A stretch of 64,000 nucleotides of DNA from Ciona savignyi (lineage: Eukaryota; Chordata; Ascidiacea; Phlebobranchia; Cionidae): the NCBI GenBank assembly GCA_000149265.1, contig CH003405.1:1159-65158 (forward strand), given 5' to 3'. The notes below the pieces were generated by a model. The model searched no databases. It saw nothing but the letters and a program-made list of their open reading frames with translations, and was not told the origin of the DNA. Positions within the stretch are counted from its first letter, which is position 1. The number at the start of each line of letters is the position of its first letter. Positions 45,397 to 57,005 of this stretch are shown in pieces. The translations under genes and the position numbers were made by a program.

Positions 45397-48300
45397 ATGT
45401 TATTTCAATATTTAGCGGTTATTGTATGTGCCTGGTCAGTAGTATCAGCTGCTCCAAAGAAATCATGCGGGATTTCTTTTATTTCGCGCAAACGCTGTGG
45501 AACAGGAACGGAAGATAAGAGTGCCTGTGAAGCTATGTGAGTAGTCGTCTGTTGTTACTTTGGACGAAAGAATACATTTTATTACGTCATAGGAACTGCT
45601 GTTTCGACACAGGAGCCATTTCCACCTCCACAATGAGATGCTATAGATCAGGTAATTTGTGACAACTTAGTGTAAATATCCAGACACGAAGTACGTTGTA
45701 AGACAAAAGCTTACGTTAGCTTTCAACCTACGATGGCCCATAAGAACACTTAACATTTTTCGATCCGTCAATAAAAATATTTCGCTTTTGTAAAAAAAAA
45801 ACACTTTGCCGGCTCGGCGACGTAGTTTCAATGCCTGCGGTATTTTATCCTCAGATAAAAATAGATATATCTTAAATTTTGCAGTCAATTTAACCTTATG
45901 CAGGAAACACATTATCACTCGGCCATCCAACCAAGAAACCCCAGATTTGGCGCAATCGACAACAAACCCCTCGAGACCAGACCCTCAACCTGTATTCACT
46001 GTTGGGGAACAACCAAATTGATCGTAACCTTGCTATTGCTTCATGGATTTCAAGTAAGTAGGAAGCATATAGCCAGTGATGGGGTTCAAGAGGTTCGCAT
46101 GGGTTCGGTCGAACCCGTTCTTGGAACGTCGGGATAATCACCTTTTTACAGACATTAGACATTTTAGGGAACGCGTTGTTATTAAGTACGATACAAAAGA
46201 GAACCTGTTCTTTGAATCCATCACTGCAAAAAACTATGTCTCTATTGAGGCTGAGCGAGGCTAGCTTGGGCTTATAGCGCAGTTAAACTTAAACTAAGTA
46301 AGGCGTGCTTGTAGTTAAAACCATGTCTGCATTAAGGCTAAGACGAGCTTGGATTTGAAGTATTGTGTACATCACCCAGCGCGGATTTATCTGGGTTGAT
46401 TTTTTGTTGTTTATTTGAGTTTATCAGAAAGTCACACATTGCGGAATCTGCTAACCAAAACTATGGAAATTAACCCTTCGCTAACCATTAGACCACACGT
46501 ACAATATTACAGATCTTGACACCTCTGGTACTGGGTACGGTCACCTCGCGCTCAGTAGTGTACTGGGAGACAGTTACATCAACCGATTGTTAAAACGTAA
46601 GTGTTCAATCTAATAATGCTAGCTCTAAGCGTAATGGGGTTCTTAGCAGAACTATATCAGGTTGTTTTTAAACCATAAATCACGAAAACTCCAACAAAAC
46701 GCTTTTTTATTTTGAACAATTTAAATTATTTTTTTTCTGTTATAATGATTTGTTTAATAATTGTTTCGCCCTTCTTTTTAATCTAGTGATTTCAACTCGC
46801 ATAATCTGCTGTTGTTTGTGTGCGTTTTCCCAATTTTTTTAATGCAATAAAACGCCACCACAGTGAAAACGACACAATTTGCCATCAATCACAGCTTAAA
46901 ACCTGTCCCGAAATTGTGCTGTGTTTACTAAGCTTAATCGGATTCTCGTTTAAATGTTAATCATTTTTCATCGCAGTGTACATAAAGGACAACCTAGCGG
47001 GATACGGAATCAGTAAGTAAATTTTGATGGATAGAATATTCATGTTTATCCCCGTGAGTGGGAAAACCAAGAAGGTTAACACACGGGCAATCGTCAGAGT
47101 ACCTCGCGCATTCTTTTTATTTTGTAGTTTAATTCCAGGTTTGGTAAAAGTGATTTTGATTTTATATCATTTACTAATGTTAGATTTTGGTACGTGATTT
47201 TGGTGCGTGCGCTGATTACTTAACGATGCCCTAGTAATCAACTCTTTCACAATAATTACCTGTCGCATTTATCGTTATCTATAAAACCGCCAAAAACCGT
47301 TAGACTTTACCGCCCATTTCATTTTATATTACCGTTGCATTATGTTTAAAGTCAGTTGCGATTTTATGTTGCTTAAATTAATACAAGCATGTTATACATA
47401 CATTGTTGAGAGCTGCTGACTACAGGCTATGAGAACCCTGCTTAAAAGTGTAACAACTAATACTTCGCGTCTCAGATCGACGCTACATCGGTGGTTATCT
47501 TTTCAAACCGAAGCGAAAATACACGAAGATGTGTGACGCAACAAAGTCGTGGAATCGATGCGGGAACAACGCGACAAAGTAAGTTTGGAAACATCCGGGA
47601 CGTGCAACATTTTATATTTTATTAATGATATATTTCATCTTTATCCCCGTGAATGGGAAAATCAAGGGGGTTATCACACGGGCAATCGTCAGATCACCTC
47701 GCGTCCATCGTCGGGTTACCGGAGCTATTGCAGTGTGTTATTATGATTGAGACATTTCTTTAATTTGGTGGAACCCATCATTACACTAGGATCAAGCGAT
47801 AAGTGCCTTAACCAATGGCACAACCGATTAGCTAGTGACCAGTTTCGATCCTACAATCTCCGGCGAAATGCCAACGCCCTAAAACACCAAGCTAATATGT
47901 CGGATTTAGAGTTCTATAATTAGGATGCTATACACGTTACCCGACTTCAATGTGAGGTTTTTGTATTAATATATTATTGCAGTCTTATTTTCTGGGCTGT
48001 GTATATAGCTTAGTGGTTTAGACCGTCAGCCTTCAGCCGAAAGGATGCTGTATCGAAGCCATCCAACAACAACTCGGTTGTGTCATTAGGAAAACCAATT
48101 TGCCGACGCCGTTTTAAAACAGAAACAAATTGGGTTAAAATAATAAAAGCAGAGACATCTTGGTCAATTCGCATAACATTCACTGTCCCCGTAATCCGAT
48201 TGTGAGCTAACGCCCCTTGGTATTCCCCTACATAAGGATGAAACATGCACATCATTAATAAAATTTGTAAGAATATAGTTGCCATGTGATGGAAGTATGC

Positions 48301-48574
48301 CAATTGTGCATATGCAGTGTAACATAACGGTTTAAATTTCTATATTGTTTCTTTTAATCGAGCCAAGTTTTACAAGATTTTGTACAGGAGTCTTTATATG
48401 TATCGGAGGCGTTAACCATTTGACCACACGTCTATGCATTATTTTATATTGTTTTCCTATTTTTGGAAAGTAATACATAATTTTATGTTCAGGTACAGCT
48501 GTCGTAGATGGAACTGTTGCTGGAATGACGTCACAAAAATCTGTTTTCACGCAACAATCAACTCGCTCAACTAA
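45397..48574 (+). CDS. secreted protein with two trefoil (P-type) domains
   Basis: Seven exons: 45397-45536, 45593-45651, 45904-46053, 46513-46596, 46977-47012, 47476-47578, 48493-48574. Phases agree throughout (2,1,1,1,1,2) and give 217 residues. A signal peptide (MLFQYLAVIVCAWSVVSA) is followed by a six-cysteine trefoil: CGISFISRKRCG, SACEAMNCCFD, RCYRS. The middle (exons 3-5) is polar and unrecognised. The C-terminus is a second trefoil: CDATKSWNRCG, YSCRRWNCCW, KICF, where W replaces the usual F/Y after CC. Each trefoil is split by an intron inside the domain, before the CC in the first and before the third cysteine in the second. Trefoil proteins are secreted, often with mucus, and bind glycans. 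Exon 3 has a second upstream acceptor that would truncate the protein. AATAAA follows the stop by about 20 bases. Confidence 0.84.
46073..46226. mobile_element. hAT-type MITE, second copy
   Basis: Ends CAGTGATGGGGTTCAA and TTGAATCCATCACTG; interior matches the 42793 copy (GGTTCGGTCGAACCCGTTCT). Starts 20 bases after the exon 3 donor of the trefoil gene. Confidence 0.78.
47034..47112 (-). repeat. SINE-A tail fragment
   Basis: Only the first ~80 bases of the reverse copy; starts 22 bases after the exon 5 donor. Confidence 0.75.
47637..47905 (-). repeat. SINE-A in duplication copy A
   Basis: Its counterpart in copy B is at 49205-49470; shared differences show it predates the duplication. Confidence 0.85.
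48355..48440 (-). repeat. SINE-B just upstream of the trefoil last exon
   Basis: Reverse copy ending about 50 bases before the exon 7 acceptor; duplicated at 49878-49960. Confidence 0.7.
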
Positions 48575-48594
48575 TGATGTAAAATATGTCGCCT

Positions 48595-48600
48595 AATAAA
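48595..48600 (+). terminator. poly(A) signal of the trefoil gene
   Basis: AATAAA 21 bases after the stop. The duplicated exon has the same signal at 50119-50124. Confidence 0.6.
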
Positions 48601-48649
48601 CATGTACATGAACCTCCACTTAAACTGTCGTAGAACGATTTCTTTTGTT

Positions 48650-48870
48650 ATTTTGCTGGGCAAGGAGGGAAAGCGGGAAGGAGGGAAGGAGGGAAACTGA
48701 TCACTGAAATTCCCGAAAACTAATTTAAACCCAGACCTAAACACTAATTTTAACCCCAGAACTAACCCTAACTCCAACCCCATGTTTAAAACTAACTCTA
48801 ATGTCATAATCTTCATTTTAGTGTGTAGTTTTCCTTCTTCCCGCTTTTCCGTCCTTTTAGTTTTCCCCTA
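48650..48870. repeat. GGAGGGAAAC / CTAACCC repeat
   Basis: GGAAGGAGGGAAACTG at one end and an inverted-type TTTTCCTTCTTCCCGC at the other, with CAGAACTAACCCTAACTCCA inside. Further copies at 50185-50375 and 52830-52975, the last outside the tandem duplication. Confidence 0.7.
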
Positions 48871-49204
48871 TTTTGTTGATTCTGTATTCTGAACGATTTA
48901 ATTTTAGTGAAATCGTTTATCATTGCTAGCAAGGACATCTAATCAGTAACCTAAAGATCAGATATCATTCGTGCGATAACATATATCTTATTTCCTAATA
49001 AAGAGCCCTCATGCTCTGAGTAGATTAAATGAAGAATAGAACAAGTTTCAGCTTAAACTTCATTAAACGCTTGTTGTATAAATTGCTGTACAGTTGTAAC
49101 TTCCCCTTAAACTGCTGTTGAAGTTTTTTTGCATTTAAGGATTTTTTGCCCCTTTAAAAACGAGATGTAATGTACAAATTTGTCTTTTTTGACATGTTTT
49201 TATT

Positions 49205-49470
49205 CCAAATAACCAAGGGGGTTAACACGCGAGTAATCGTCAGATCATCTCGCGCCCATCGTCGGGTTACCGGAGATATTTCAGTGTGTTGTGTATGATT
49301 CACATGTTCCTTCAATTAAGAAGAACCCATCATTACACTAGGTTCAAGCAATAAGTGCCTTAACCAATGGCACAACCGATTAGCTAGCGACCAGTTTCGA
49401 TCCTACAATCTTCGGCGGAAAGGCTACGCCCTAAAACACCAAGCTAATCTGTCGGATTTAGATTTCTATA
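49205..49470 (-). repeat. SINE-A in duplication copy B
   Basis: Lacks the first ~25 bases of the tail, which marks the duplication junction. Confidence 0.8.
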
Positions 49471-50016
49471 ATTAGGATGCAATACACTCGACTTCAATGT
49501 GGGGTTTGCATGAATATATTATTGCAGTCTTATTTTCTACGCCGTAAATATATATATATATAGCTCAGTGGTTTATACAAGCCATCCAACAACAACTCGG
49601 TTGTGTCATTAGGCAAACAAATTTGCCGACGCCGTTTAAAACAAAAACAAATTGGGTTAAATTAAATAAACAGAGACGTCTTGGTAAATTCGCATAACAT
49701 TCACTGTCCCCGTAATCCGATTGTGAGCTAACGCCCCTTGGGTTTTCCCCTACAGCATGAGGATGAAACATGCACATCATTAATAAAATTTGTAAGAATA
49801 TAGTTGCCATGTGATGGAAGTATGCCAATTGTGCATATGCAGTGTAACATAACGATTTAAATTTCTATATTGTTTCTTTTAATCGAGCCAAGTTTTACAA
49901 GATTTTGTACAGGAGTCTTTATATGTATCGGAGGCGTAACCATTTGACCACACGTCTATGCATTATTTTATATTGTTTTCCTATTTTTGGAAAGTAATAC
50001 ATAATTTTATGTTCAG

Positions 50017-50098
50017 GTACAGCTGTCGTAGATGGAACTGTTGCTGGAATGACGTCACAAAAATCTGTTTTCACGCAACAATCAACTCGCTCAACTAA
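50017..50098 (+). other. duplicate of the terminal trefoil exon
   Basis: Identical in all coding bases to exon 7 of the trefoil gene (48493-48574), including the acceptor TTATGTTCAG, the TAA stop and the nearby AATAAA. It lies in the second copy of a ~1.5-kb tandem duplication. It could act as an alternative last exon giving the same protein with a different 3' UTR, or be unused. Confidence 0.8.
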
Positions 50099-51039
50099 TG
50101 ATGTGAAATATGTCGCTTAATAAACATGTACATGAAATGTCGTAGAACGATTTCTTTTGTTATTTTGTTGGGCAACACTGAAAGTAGGAAAGGGGGAAGG
50201 GAGGAAAGGAGGGAAACTGCTCACTGAAATTATCGAAAACATATTTAAACCCAGACCTAAACACTAATTTTAACCCCAGAACTAACCCTAACTCCAACCC
50301 CATGTTTAAAACTAACTCTAATGTCATTATCTTCATTTTAGTGTGCAGTTTTCCTTCTTCCCGCTTTCCATCCTTTTAGTTTTTCCCTATTTAGTTGATT
50401 CAGTATTCTAAACGATTTAATTTTAGTGAAATCGTTTATCATTGTTAGCGAGGACATCTAATCAATAACCTACAGATTAAATATCATTCGTGCTATAACC
50501 TATATCGAATTTCCTAATAAAGAGCCCTTATACTCCAACTGCTGTTGGGTTTATTTGTCCCTTGAAACGTACAAATTTGTCTTTTTTGACATGTTTTTAT
50601 TCTAAATAAAAAAATATCCAAAATTTCCGGTCGAAACTACTAAAGTTTGGTCTCGTTGGAAAGCTATATGATATACCTTTTGAAAACAGCAAAAGTAAAC
50701 GTAACTTTAAATTTAAAATTTTTAAGTAAAGTTTTCTTTCATTTAATGACTTTTTTGGTCTAAGGGGGAAAGTCTGACAAAAAAATGTTTTTTTTTCCTA
50801 ATATTACCCCCAAAATGTTTCTTTCATTAAAAAATATGACCGAGTCTTTTAATTTGATAGGATAAACATGTTTATCTCCGTGGTATAGTGGCTTATACAC
50901 AAGCAATAGTCTTCAGCTCACAGCCGAGTTTCCGGAAATATATAACCATCTGTTTGTATCTCCCATTGCTCGTTCTACAGGCATTCACAGTCTTTAGAAA
51001 GTCAGAGAAATTTCGAAAGTTGATCCAAAAGTTTAGTTT

Positions 51040-51215
51040 TGTTTAGTTTATTCATTTTTGCCCCAGTTTTTAAAAATGGCAAACGAATCTAATCACGATA
51101 CAGGAACGGAAAAAGGCGGGAAAACGAACAGTCGTTAAAACAGGTCGGTAAATAAAAAAAGGCTTCAAATTAATAAATATAGCGGACGCGGCCGCCAAAC
51201 CTAGGTGAAAGAACA
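51040..51215. repeat. GCGGCCGC repeat family, well preserved
   Basis: Runs from TTTAGTTTATTCATTTTTGC through CGAACAGTCGTTAAAACAGG to GGACGCGGCCGCCAAACCTA. Confidence 0.68.
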
Positions 51216-51404
51216 ATATTAGGCGATTAAAATTTAATCAAAACCAAACGAAATTGATTTGGCGTACATATACGACAAATTGCTATATGAATATCAAAGT
51301 TAAATCGACAGGTTTATTGATTAGTGAATATATTATTAATAAATATTTTACTAATTTTTGATGCTGAAAACGCATTTTAAACAGCAGTCTATTGCTGACT
51401 ATGG

Positions 51405-51785
51405 TCCGGTCGGTTAGTTTGGCGGTTTAGTGCGTCGCCTTTCATACGAAAGGTTGCAGGTGCGAAGCTGGTCGCTAGCTGGTCTGTCGTGTACTTGGGC
51501 AAGGCACTTTAGGGACATTGACTGAACCCAGTGGAATATTGGGTTCTAGCAAATTGAAGGAACGTGTGAATCATACACAACACACTGCAATAGCTCCGGT
51601 AACACGAAGATGGGCGCGAGGTGATCTGACGATTACCCGTGTGGTAATCCCCTTGGTTTTTCCATTCACTGGAATAAACATGAAGTTAAGTACATTTCCC
51701 AAGGACTTAACAGACTATCTAGCGACTAGTTTTGAACCTGCAATGTTTCGTTCGAAAGGTGTCGCACTAAACCACCAAACTAGCC
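51405..51785 (+). repeat. SINE-A followed by a reverse head fragment
   Basis: Full forward copy to about 51685, then a piece of a minus-oriented head (to 51785). Confidence 0.82.
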
Positions 51786-51869
51786 CGTAGGGCGACGATT
51801 AGAGCATTAGTTAGTTTTAAACATAGGGTTGGAGATTAGTTCTTAAGTTAAGATTTTTTTATTTTTTAA

Positions 51870-51975
51870 CGAGCCAAATTTCGAACCCGTGGATGGGTTC
51901 GTCACTATGACTGTTTTTTTGTATAAGAGTCTGTATATGTATCGGTCGCTTTAACCATTCGGCCACACGACCGTA
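51870..51975 (-). repeat. SINE-B
   Basis: Good reverse copy with CGGCCACACGACCGTATATG at its head end. Confidence 0.8.
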
Positions 51976-53817
51976 TATGGTCGGTCAGTGTTATTCGCAT
52001 TACCGTAAAATAAGTCGCAAACTGAACCAACACTTCCAGTGCGACAACTTATGTTCCCACAATTACAAATTAGTGTTTGGGGCAGGTGTAGTTTCCTACT
52101 TCCCTCCTTCTACTGTTGACCCTTTGCCACCACATATATTTTCGTTGATATTTTTTGGTCAGCAGCGTGGGGGCGAGTGACGTTTTTTTGCGATTCGTCA
52201 CTCGGTCAGTGAAGCGTGACCAGAAACGATTCAATTGAATAATTTTTGCTGAACATAACATAGGCTAGCTGTGCAAAACATAATGCTGTGGTAGTTGTGT
52301 GGTAATACGACTTGCACGTTTACTTAGGCCTAGCAAAGTATTAAAATTGATGAAGGTAGTGTAGGCCTAATTAACCAAGCGAGACGTTTGTTAAAGCCTT
52401 AGGTGCAAAGTCCATAACTAATAAAGCGAAATAGTTGAACAGATACGATCAATGCTAGACTTGCAGAAGTATTAACCAGACGTAGCAACTAAATCTGATG
52501 TTTTTTTTAACGAAATGTAAAACTTCAAAATGTTAACAGATTTGATATTATAACAGTGGGTATATACTTTCTATTGTTCCATAAATATTGCTGATCGTAA
52601 TGAATTGGTTATATTGGGTATTGCGGACTGGCTTTGTAGTTTATTTTTTTCTTTTTTTCGTCTAAGATAAACAAAAACAGAAAATTAGAATAAATCATTA
52701 GATAGAAACAGCAAAAGACGCAGAAGAAATAAATGAACAACAATTAATTAACCACAATTTAACTCATTAGACGCTTAGTAAGCTACAGTTAAAAGCTAAA
52801 ACAGAATATAGCATAATGGCCAAAACTATAAGAGGGAAGGAGGGAAACAGCTAGACTATGAAAACTAATTCTAACCCTGCCCTAAACACTAATCCCAACC
52901 CCAGGTAAAACCTTAATCCAACTTTAGTGTGCACTGAGCAGTCTCCCTTCTCTCTTTCCCTTAATTCCCCCTAGCGTAATGTCTTAAGTTACCACTACCT
53001 TTTGTACAAGGAATAGCAGCGTTTTGCTGTTAAGCTACAGTCAGAAATGTTGGGTTTAAGGGTCAGTTCAGGGTTTGGCATGTAAAATGGCTTAAACGCA
53101 ATTTGTTTTGGATTAAAAGGGTTAAACGTAAATGACACGCAACAAAGAACAGCTGACAACAACATTTATGACGTAAAATAATTGTAAAGGGGTTAGTTAT
53201 GTAAATAAACCTTAAACGGACAATAATCTCATACCCGATTTGATTTATATACACAAAAGTACGTCATATTTTTAGGTCATGTGCGATTTATATATATATG
53301 TACTCGGCATATGACCGGAAATAAAACGCCGGTTGGGTTATTTAAAATTGTACATATTTTGTGAATATCACAATAACCTTACATAATCCACGCTAAATTT
53401 GGGTAAACTAACCTCACCTATTAAAACTTAACTTAATTTGAAATAATCAATGAAATATTTTATTTTTAATAAATTTAATAAAAAATCGACTTTGAAATAA
53501 TAAAAAATGGACTATTAAATTGATACAATTTTTAAGTATCGTTAATCAAATTGGACATTCAATAAAGTTGCAAGTGGAGCCTATTGCATATAAAAATCTA
53601 GTATAATCTAAGAAAAAGTATAAAATATTAAGCAGATAATCCTAAGAAAATCTCGGTCGGGAAACTGGTTATATCAATTGTCTTTCTGATTCGCTGAAAA
53701 TGATTGAAAAAGAACCTTCCGCCCGAGGTAATATAATATAATCTTTTGTTTTCAGTATCGTGTTAGCAGTGTAACCTACATAGTTACAATCATTCAGCAT
53801 GTGCAGAAACAAATTGA

Positions 53818-53960
53818 CTGTGTTTAGTTTATTCATTTTTACGCAGTATTAATACCAGCAAAAGAAAAAAAATCACAGCACAGGAACAGGAAAATACGAC
53901 AAAACGAACAGTTTTTTAAAACATGCCGTTAAAAATGTTATAAATATTAAATATAACGTA
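53818..53960. repeat. GCGGCCGC repeat family, diverged
   Basis: Contains GTTTAGTTTATTCATTTTTA and GACAAAACGAACAGTTTTTT. Confidence 0.6.
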
Positions 53961-54563
53961 CTTAATCTAGGCAATATTACAAAAGTTTACAAATTTATAG
54001 AATACCAAAATTATGCATTCATTGATCGCTAGGAATTTGCATTACGTAATCATGACTAAAAGCTAGAATTGATTAGTTATTTATTAAATAAAGTTTTGCT
54101 GCCTATTTGCACAGGAATAACAAATATAAACCAAACTATTACATCATAGCGATAACCTTTGACCCTATATCTGGATTTTAGCACGTAAATGCTAATTGTA
54201 TCGTCATAATACAAATTCCTAATCTGCTGTAAGCAAACGAACTTGTCAGTTTAATTAAAAAGTGTATCCGGTAATGATTATAAATAGATTACCCTTCAAG
54301 CCATCAAATCTAAACCTAATCGTCAGTTGATAGATAACCAGCTACTGATAAGATTAAGTGTAACATATCTATTCTATGATTAGAATGTGCTGACAGCATA
54401 ATCTGGCATTGTTTACCGAACAAATAAAGAGTAGTTTCTTTGCCGAGAGTAACTATACGAGTTTTTCATTTGTACGAGTTCAGTTAAGTTAGTCTCTGCT
54501 TTAGTGAAACTGCTGGCATTTACTGTATAAATTCAGGACATAAGAATAAGCAGCGTGTGTAGT

Positions 54564-54764
54564 ATGAGATATATAAGCTACTACTGGTATATTGTTAGTA
54601 ATGCAATGTGGTTTGTCTTTTGGGAGTTAATAGAATTCACACACGCAGCAAAAATACCACAGGATATTGGCACTTGGCGTTTACACAAATTCAATGGGTT
54701 TGATAACAGTAGACTGCCTTTATACCAAGTTCAAGAACTAATTTTACAAAATAGTAAAGAATAG
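54564..54764 (+). CDS. possible small ORF with hydrophobic N-terminus
   Basis: ATG at 54564 opens 66 residues: MRYISYYWYIVSNAMWFVFW is hydrophobic, the rest polar, ending LILQNSKE. No homologue recognised. It lies 73 bases upstream of the next gene's ATG and may be an upstream exon, a small secreted peptide or chance. Confidence 0.22.
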   Translation: MRYISYYWYIVSNAMWFVFWELIEFTHAAKIPQDIGTWRLHKFNGFDNSRLPLYQVQELILQNSKE

Positions 54765-54836
54765 TTTGCTTAAAAATATTCTTAAGTTTCGTGCATAATA
54801 TACGTAAAGATCATAGTTAGATAATAATTAACTTTC

Positions 54837-57005
54837 ATGTCATCGCCCATTTTATGCAGGTGTATTAATCCAAATATGGTACTAGCAGTGTATAACAGTT
54901 TAAACGAACCCCAAGAAGCAATATTAATAACACCAGTCGAAGATGAAACTGTCACCTCGCATGACACGCCCCTCGTAGGCAAGAAACACGGTTTGTTATG
55001 TACCGTGCTTACCAAGTTACACCTGAAGAAAGTACACAAAGGTAAGATGAGACGTCTAAACTGTACTAACAATAAAACTGAACTTTTGTTTATTTTTTTG
55101 TTTAATTCCAATAATTACTATCGAAATGTTCTTGAATTTGAGTAGCTTAATGCAGCGGTTCCCAAACTTTTTTGTTGGCGGCGCCTTTTGTAAATTTATT
55201 AAACCTTGCGGCTCCCTCATAAATCCAAAATTTTCAAACTGCATGTATTGTATATTGTATATCCAGACTATAGCATGCATTTAAATAACCATTCAAACTC
55301 TTTAAAACTATTCACTAAAGTGACGAACAGTCAATTAATGCAAAGCAGGTATTTGACAAACCATTATTCGAAAACAATGCCATGTTAGTGAGCAAATAGT
55401 GGCAAATAACACCGAACAATGGATTTTACAAGTAAAACGAATGCTGTATTCCAGTGTATGGGGTTGCACACCAGGCTCAAACATCTCCCATGAACGTTTT
55501 ACTGGTGTAACACACATGTACTGTTTTTTTTGGAAAAAAAAATAAATGCAGCAACTTCCGCATGCTTTCGCGGCGCCCCTGACAAAGTCTCGCGGCTCCC
55601 CAGGGCGCCGCGGCGCCCAGTTTGGGAACCGCTGGCTTAATGAATAAAAATAAAAATCACAACCCGAGAGGTTGAGGAATCGAACTTTACCCAGAGCACT
55701 TTAGGATCGGATATTCATGTTCATCTTCGCGAATTGGAAAACGCAAAAAGCGTTACCACACGGACAATCGTCAGATCACCTCGCGCCCACCATCGGGTTA
55801 CCGAAGCTATTGCAATGTGTTGTATATGATAGACACGTTTCTTCAATTTGGTAGAACCCATTAATCCGCTGGGTTCAGGAAATGTCTGCTAAGTATTTTG
55901 CCCAAGGACACTTTGGTCGCACCAACCCACCAGACCAATCGGTCGGATTTCTCTGTGTTGGTATTCTTGCGCAAAACACACAACGGACCCGTTTTCCGAA
56001 TTATTTTTAAAGGTCCTGTTTCGTGTTTTCATTATGAAAACAAAAAATAAACTAAAGTAAACTAAAAAACTATTGAATAATTTAGGATTATTTTTAAAAT
56101 ATCCATGTTTAATCTATTGTTATGTAACTTACCAATATTTATGTAGATCCAGACAATTCCAGTTCCGGTAAAAAACGACGGAAATTTTTATGGAAAAAGT
56201 CGCCTTCAAAGCGCGAAAATGACGCAACAAGTGAATACAATGAACGCGATCGTTTATTAGGAAAGAGTAAAGAGTCCCTTGTTGCGGCGGATGAATATTT
56301 GTACCGAGGAAAACGCGTCGATTTTGCTGTATTACCTGAAAAATACGACCTTCTAGAAGAGTCTAATTGTGACATCATATCCGTGTTAAACGATTCTGGA
56401 ATCCATGACGAATCGTTCTGTTCCTCCGACGATGACGTGGCTGATGACGTACATTTGACTGATGACGTGAAAAGTCGTAGCTTCGGAGCATACGTAACAA
56501 AGAAGTGGCACGCGAAGCGGTTGAAGCGGGCTCGGAAGGTACTTGTCACGTGAACGATTTATGGGGAATCCCCTATTGGATATTTATGTTTATCCCAGTG
56601 AATTCGAAAACTTAGAAAGGTTAACACACGGGCAATCGTCAGATCACCTTGCGCCCACCGTCGGGTTACCGGAGCTATTGCAGTGTGTTGTGTATAATTC
56701 ACACATTCCTTTAATTTGGTAGAACCCATTAATCCGCTGGGTTCAGGCAATGTCCATTAAGTGCCTTGCCCAAGAACACACCGACTAGGTAGCAACCAGT
56801 TTCGAATTCACAACCTTTCAACTGAAAGTTGACATTAACCTACCAAACTATTCAGCCGGTTATTCACACCAACTCTCATACGCAGGCGATTCGTCGGACG
56901 ACCCGTCACGTGATTAAAGGTCTCCAGACAGGCGTTCACAGTCCATTCGGATTCATGGACGCTTCGTCCGTGCTAACCGCCGTCAATAAGAACAACCGAA
57001 GATGA
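54837..57005 (+). CDS. unrecognised protein, 3 exons
   Basis: Exons 54837-55041, 56147-56538 and 56886-57005 join in phases 1 and 0 to 239 codons. The opening is MSSPILCRCINPNMVLAV. A basic stretch follows (SSSGKKRRKFLWKKSPSKRE), then an acidic one (SSDDDVADDVHLTDDV), then a basic amphipathic end (KKWHAKRLKRARK, RRTTRHVIKGLQTG) closing with NKNNRR. I recognise no domain. The split of exon 2 from exon 3 is supported by an open frame that continues exactly across KRARK|AIRRT and by good donor (GGAAG|GTACTT) and acceptor signals. The ATG might instead lie in an upstream exon, because TTTTATGCAG at 54849-54858 is a plausible acceptor. Intron 1 contains a whole hAT-type element and a SINE, intron 2 a SINE. 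A nuclear or scaffold role is a guess from charge only. Confidence 0.62.
55153..55634. mobile_element. hAT non-autonomous element with perfect TSD
   Basis: 482 bp with inverted ends CAGCGGTTCCCAAACTTTTT and AGTTTGGGAACCGCTG, flanked by identical 8-bp GCTTAATG (55145-55152, 55635-55642). TIR style and 8-bp duplication are those of the hAT superfamily. No transposase ORF. Confidence 0.93.
55700..55945 (-). repeat. SINE-A with internal deletion
   Basis: Most of the tRNA head is deleted between 55913 and 55917. Confidence 0.8.
56575..56865 (-). repeat. SINE-A in intron 2 of the unrecognised gene
   Basis: Occupies most of the 347-bp intron; the acceptor lies just past its head. Confidence 0.85.

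Larger units (their letters stand above)
47650..50610. repeat. tandem duplication of ~1.5 kb
   Basis: Copy A about 47650-49210, copy B about 49210-50610. Both contain, in the same order, a minus-oriented long SINE, an A/T-rich spacer, a SINE-B fragment, the trefoil last exon, a GGGAAGGAGGGAAAC/CTAACCC repeat and the line ACAAATTTGTCTTTTTTGAC at the junction. Differences are scattered substitutions and small indels (B lacks part of the tail), so the event is fairly recent but not brand new. Confidence 0.85.
50611..54563. other. gene-poor region
   Basis: Contains SINEs, two GCGGCCGC-family copies (51040-51215, 53818-53960) and one GGAGGGAAAC repeat. No convincing exon seen. Confidence 0.55.
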
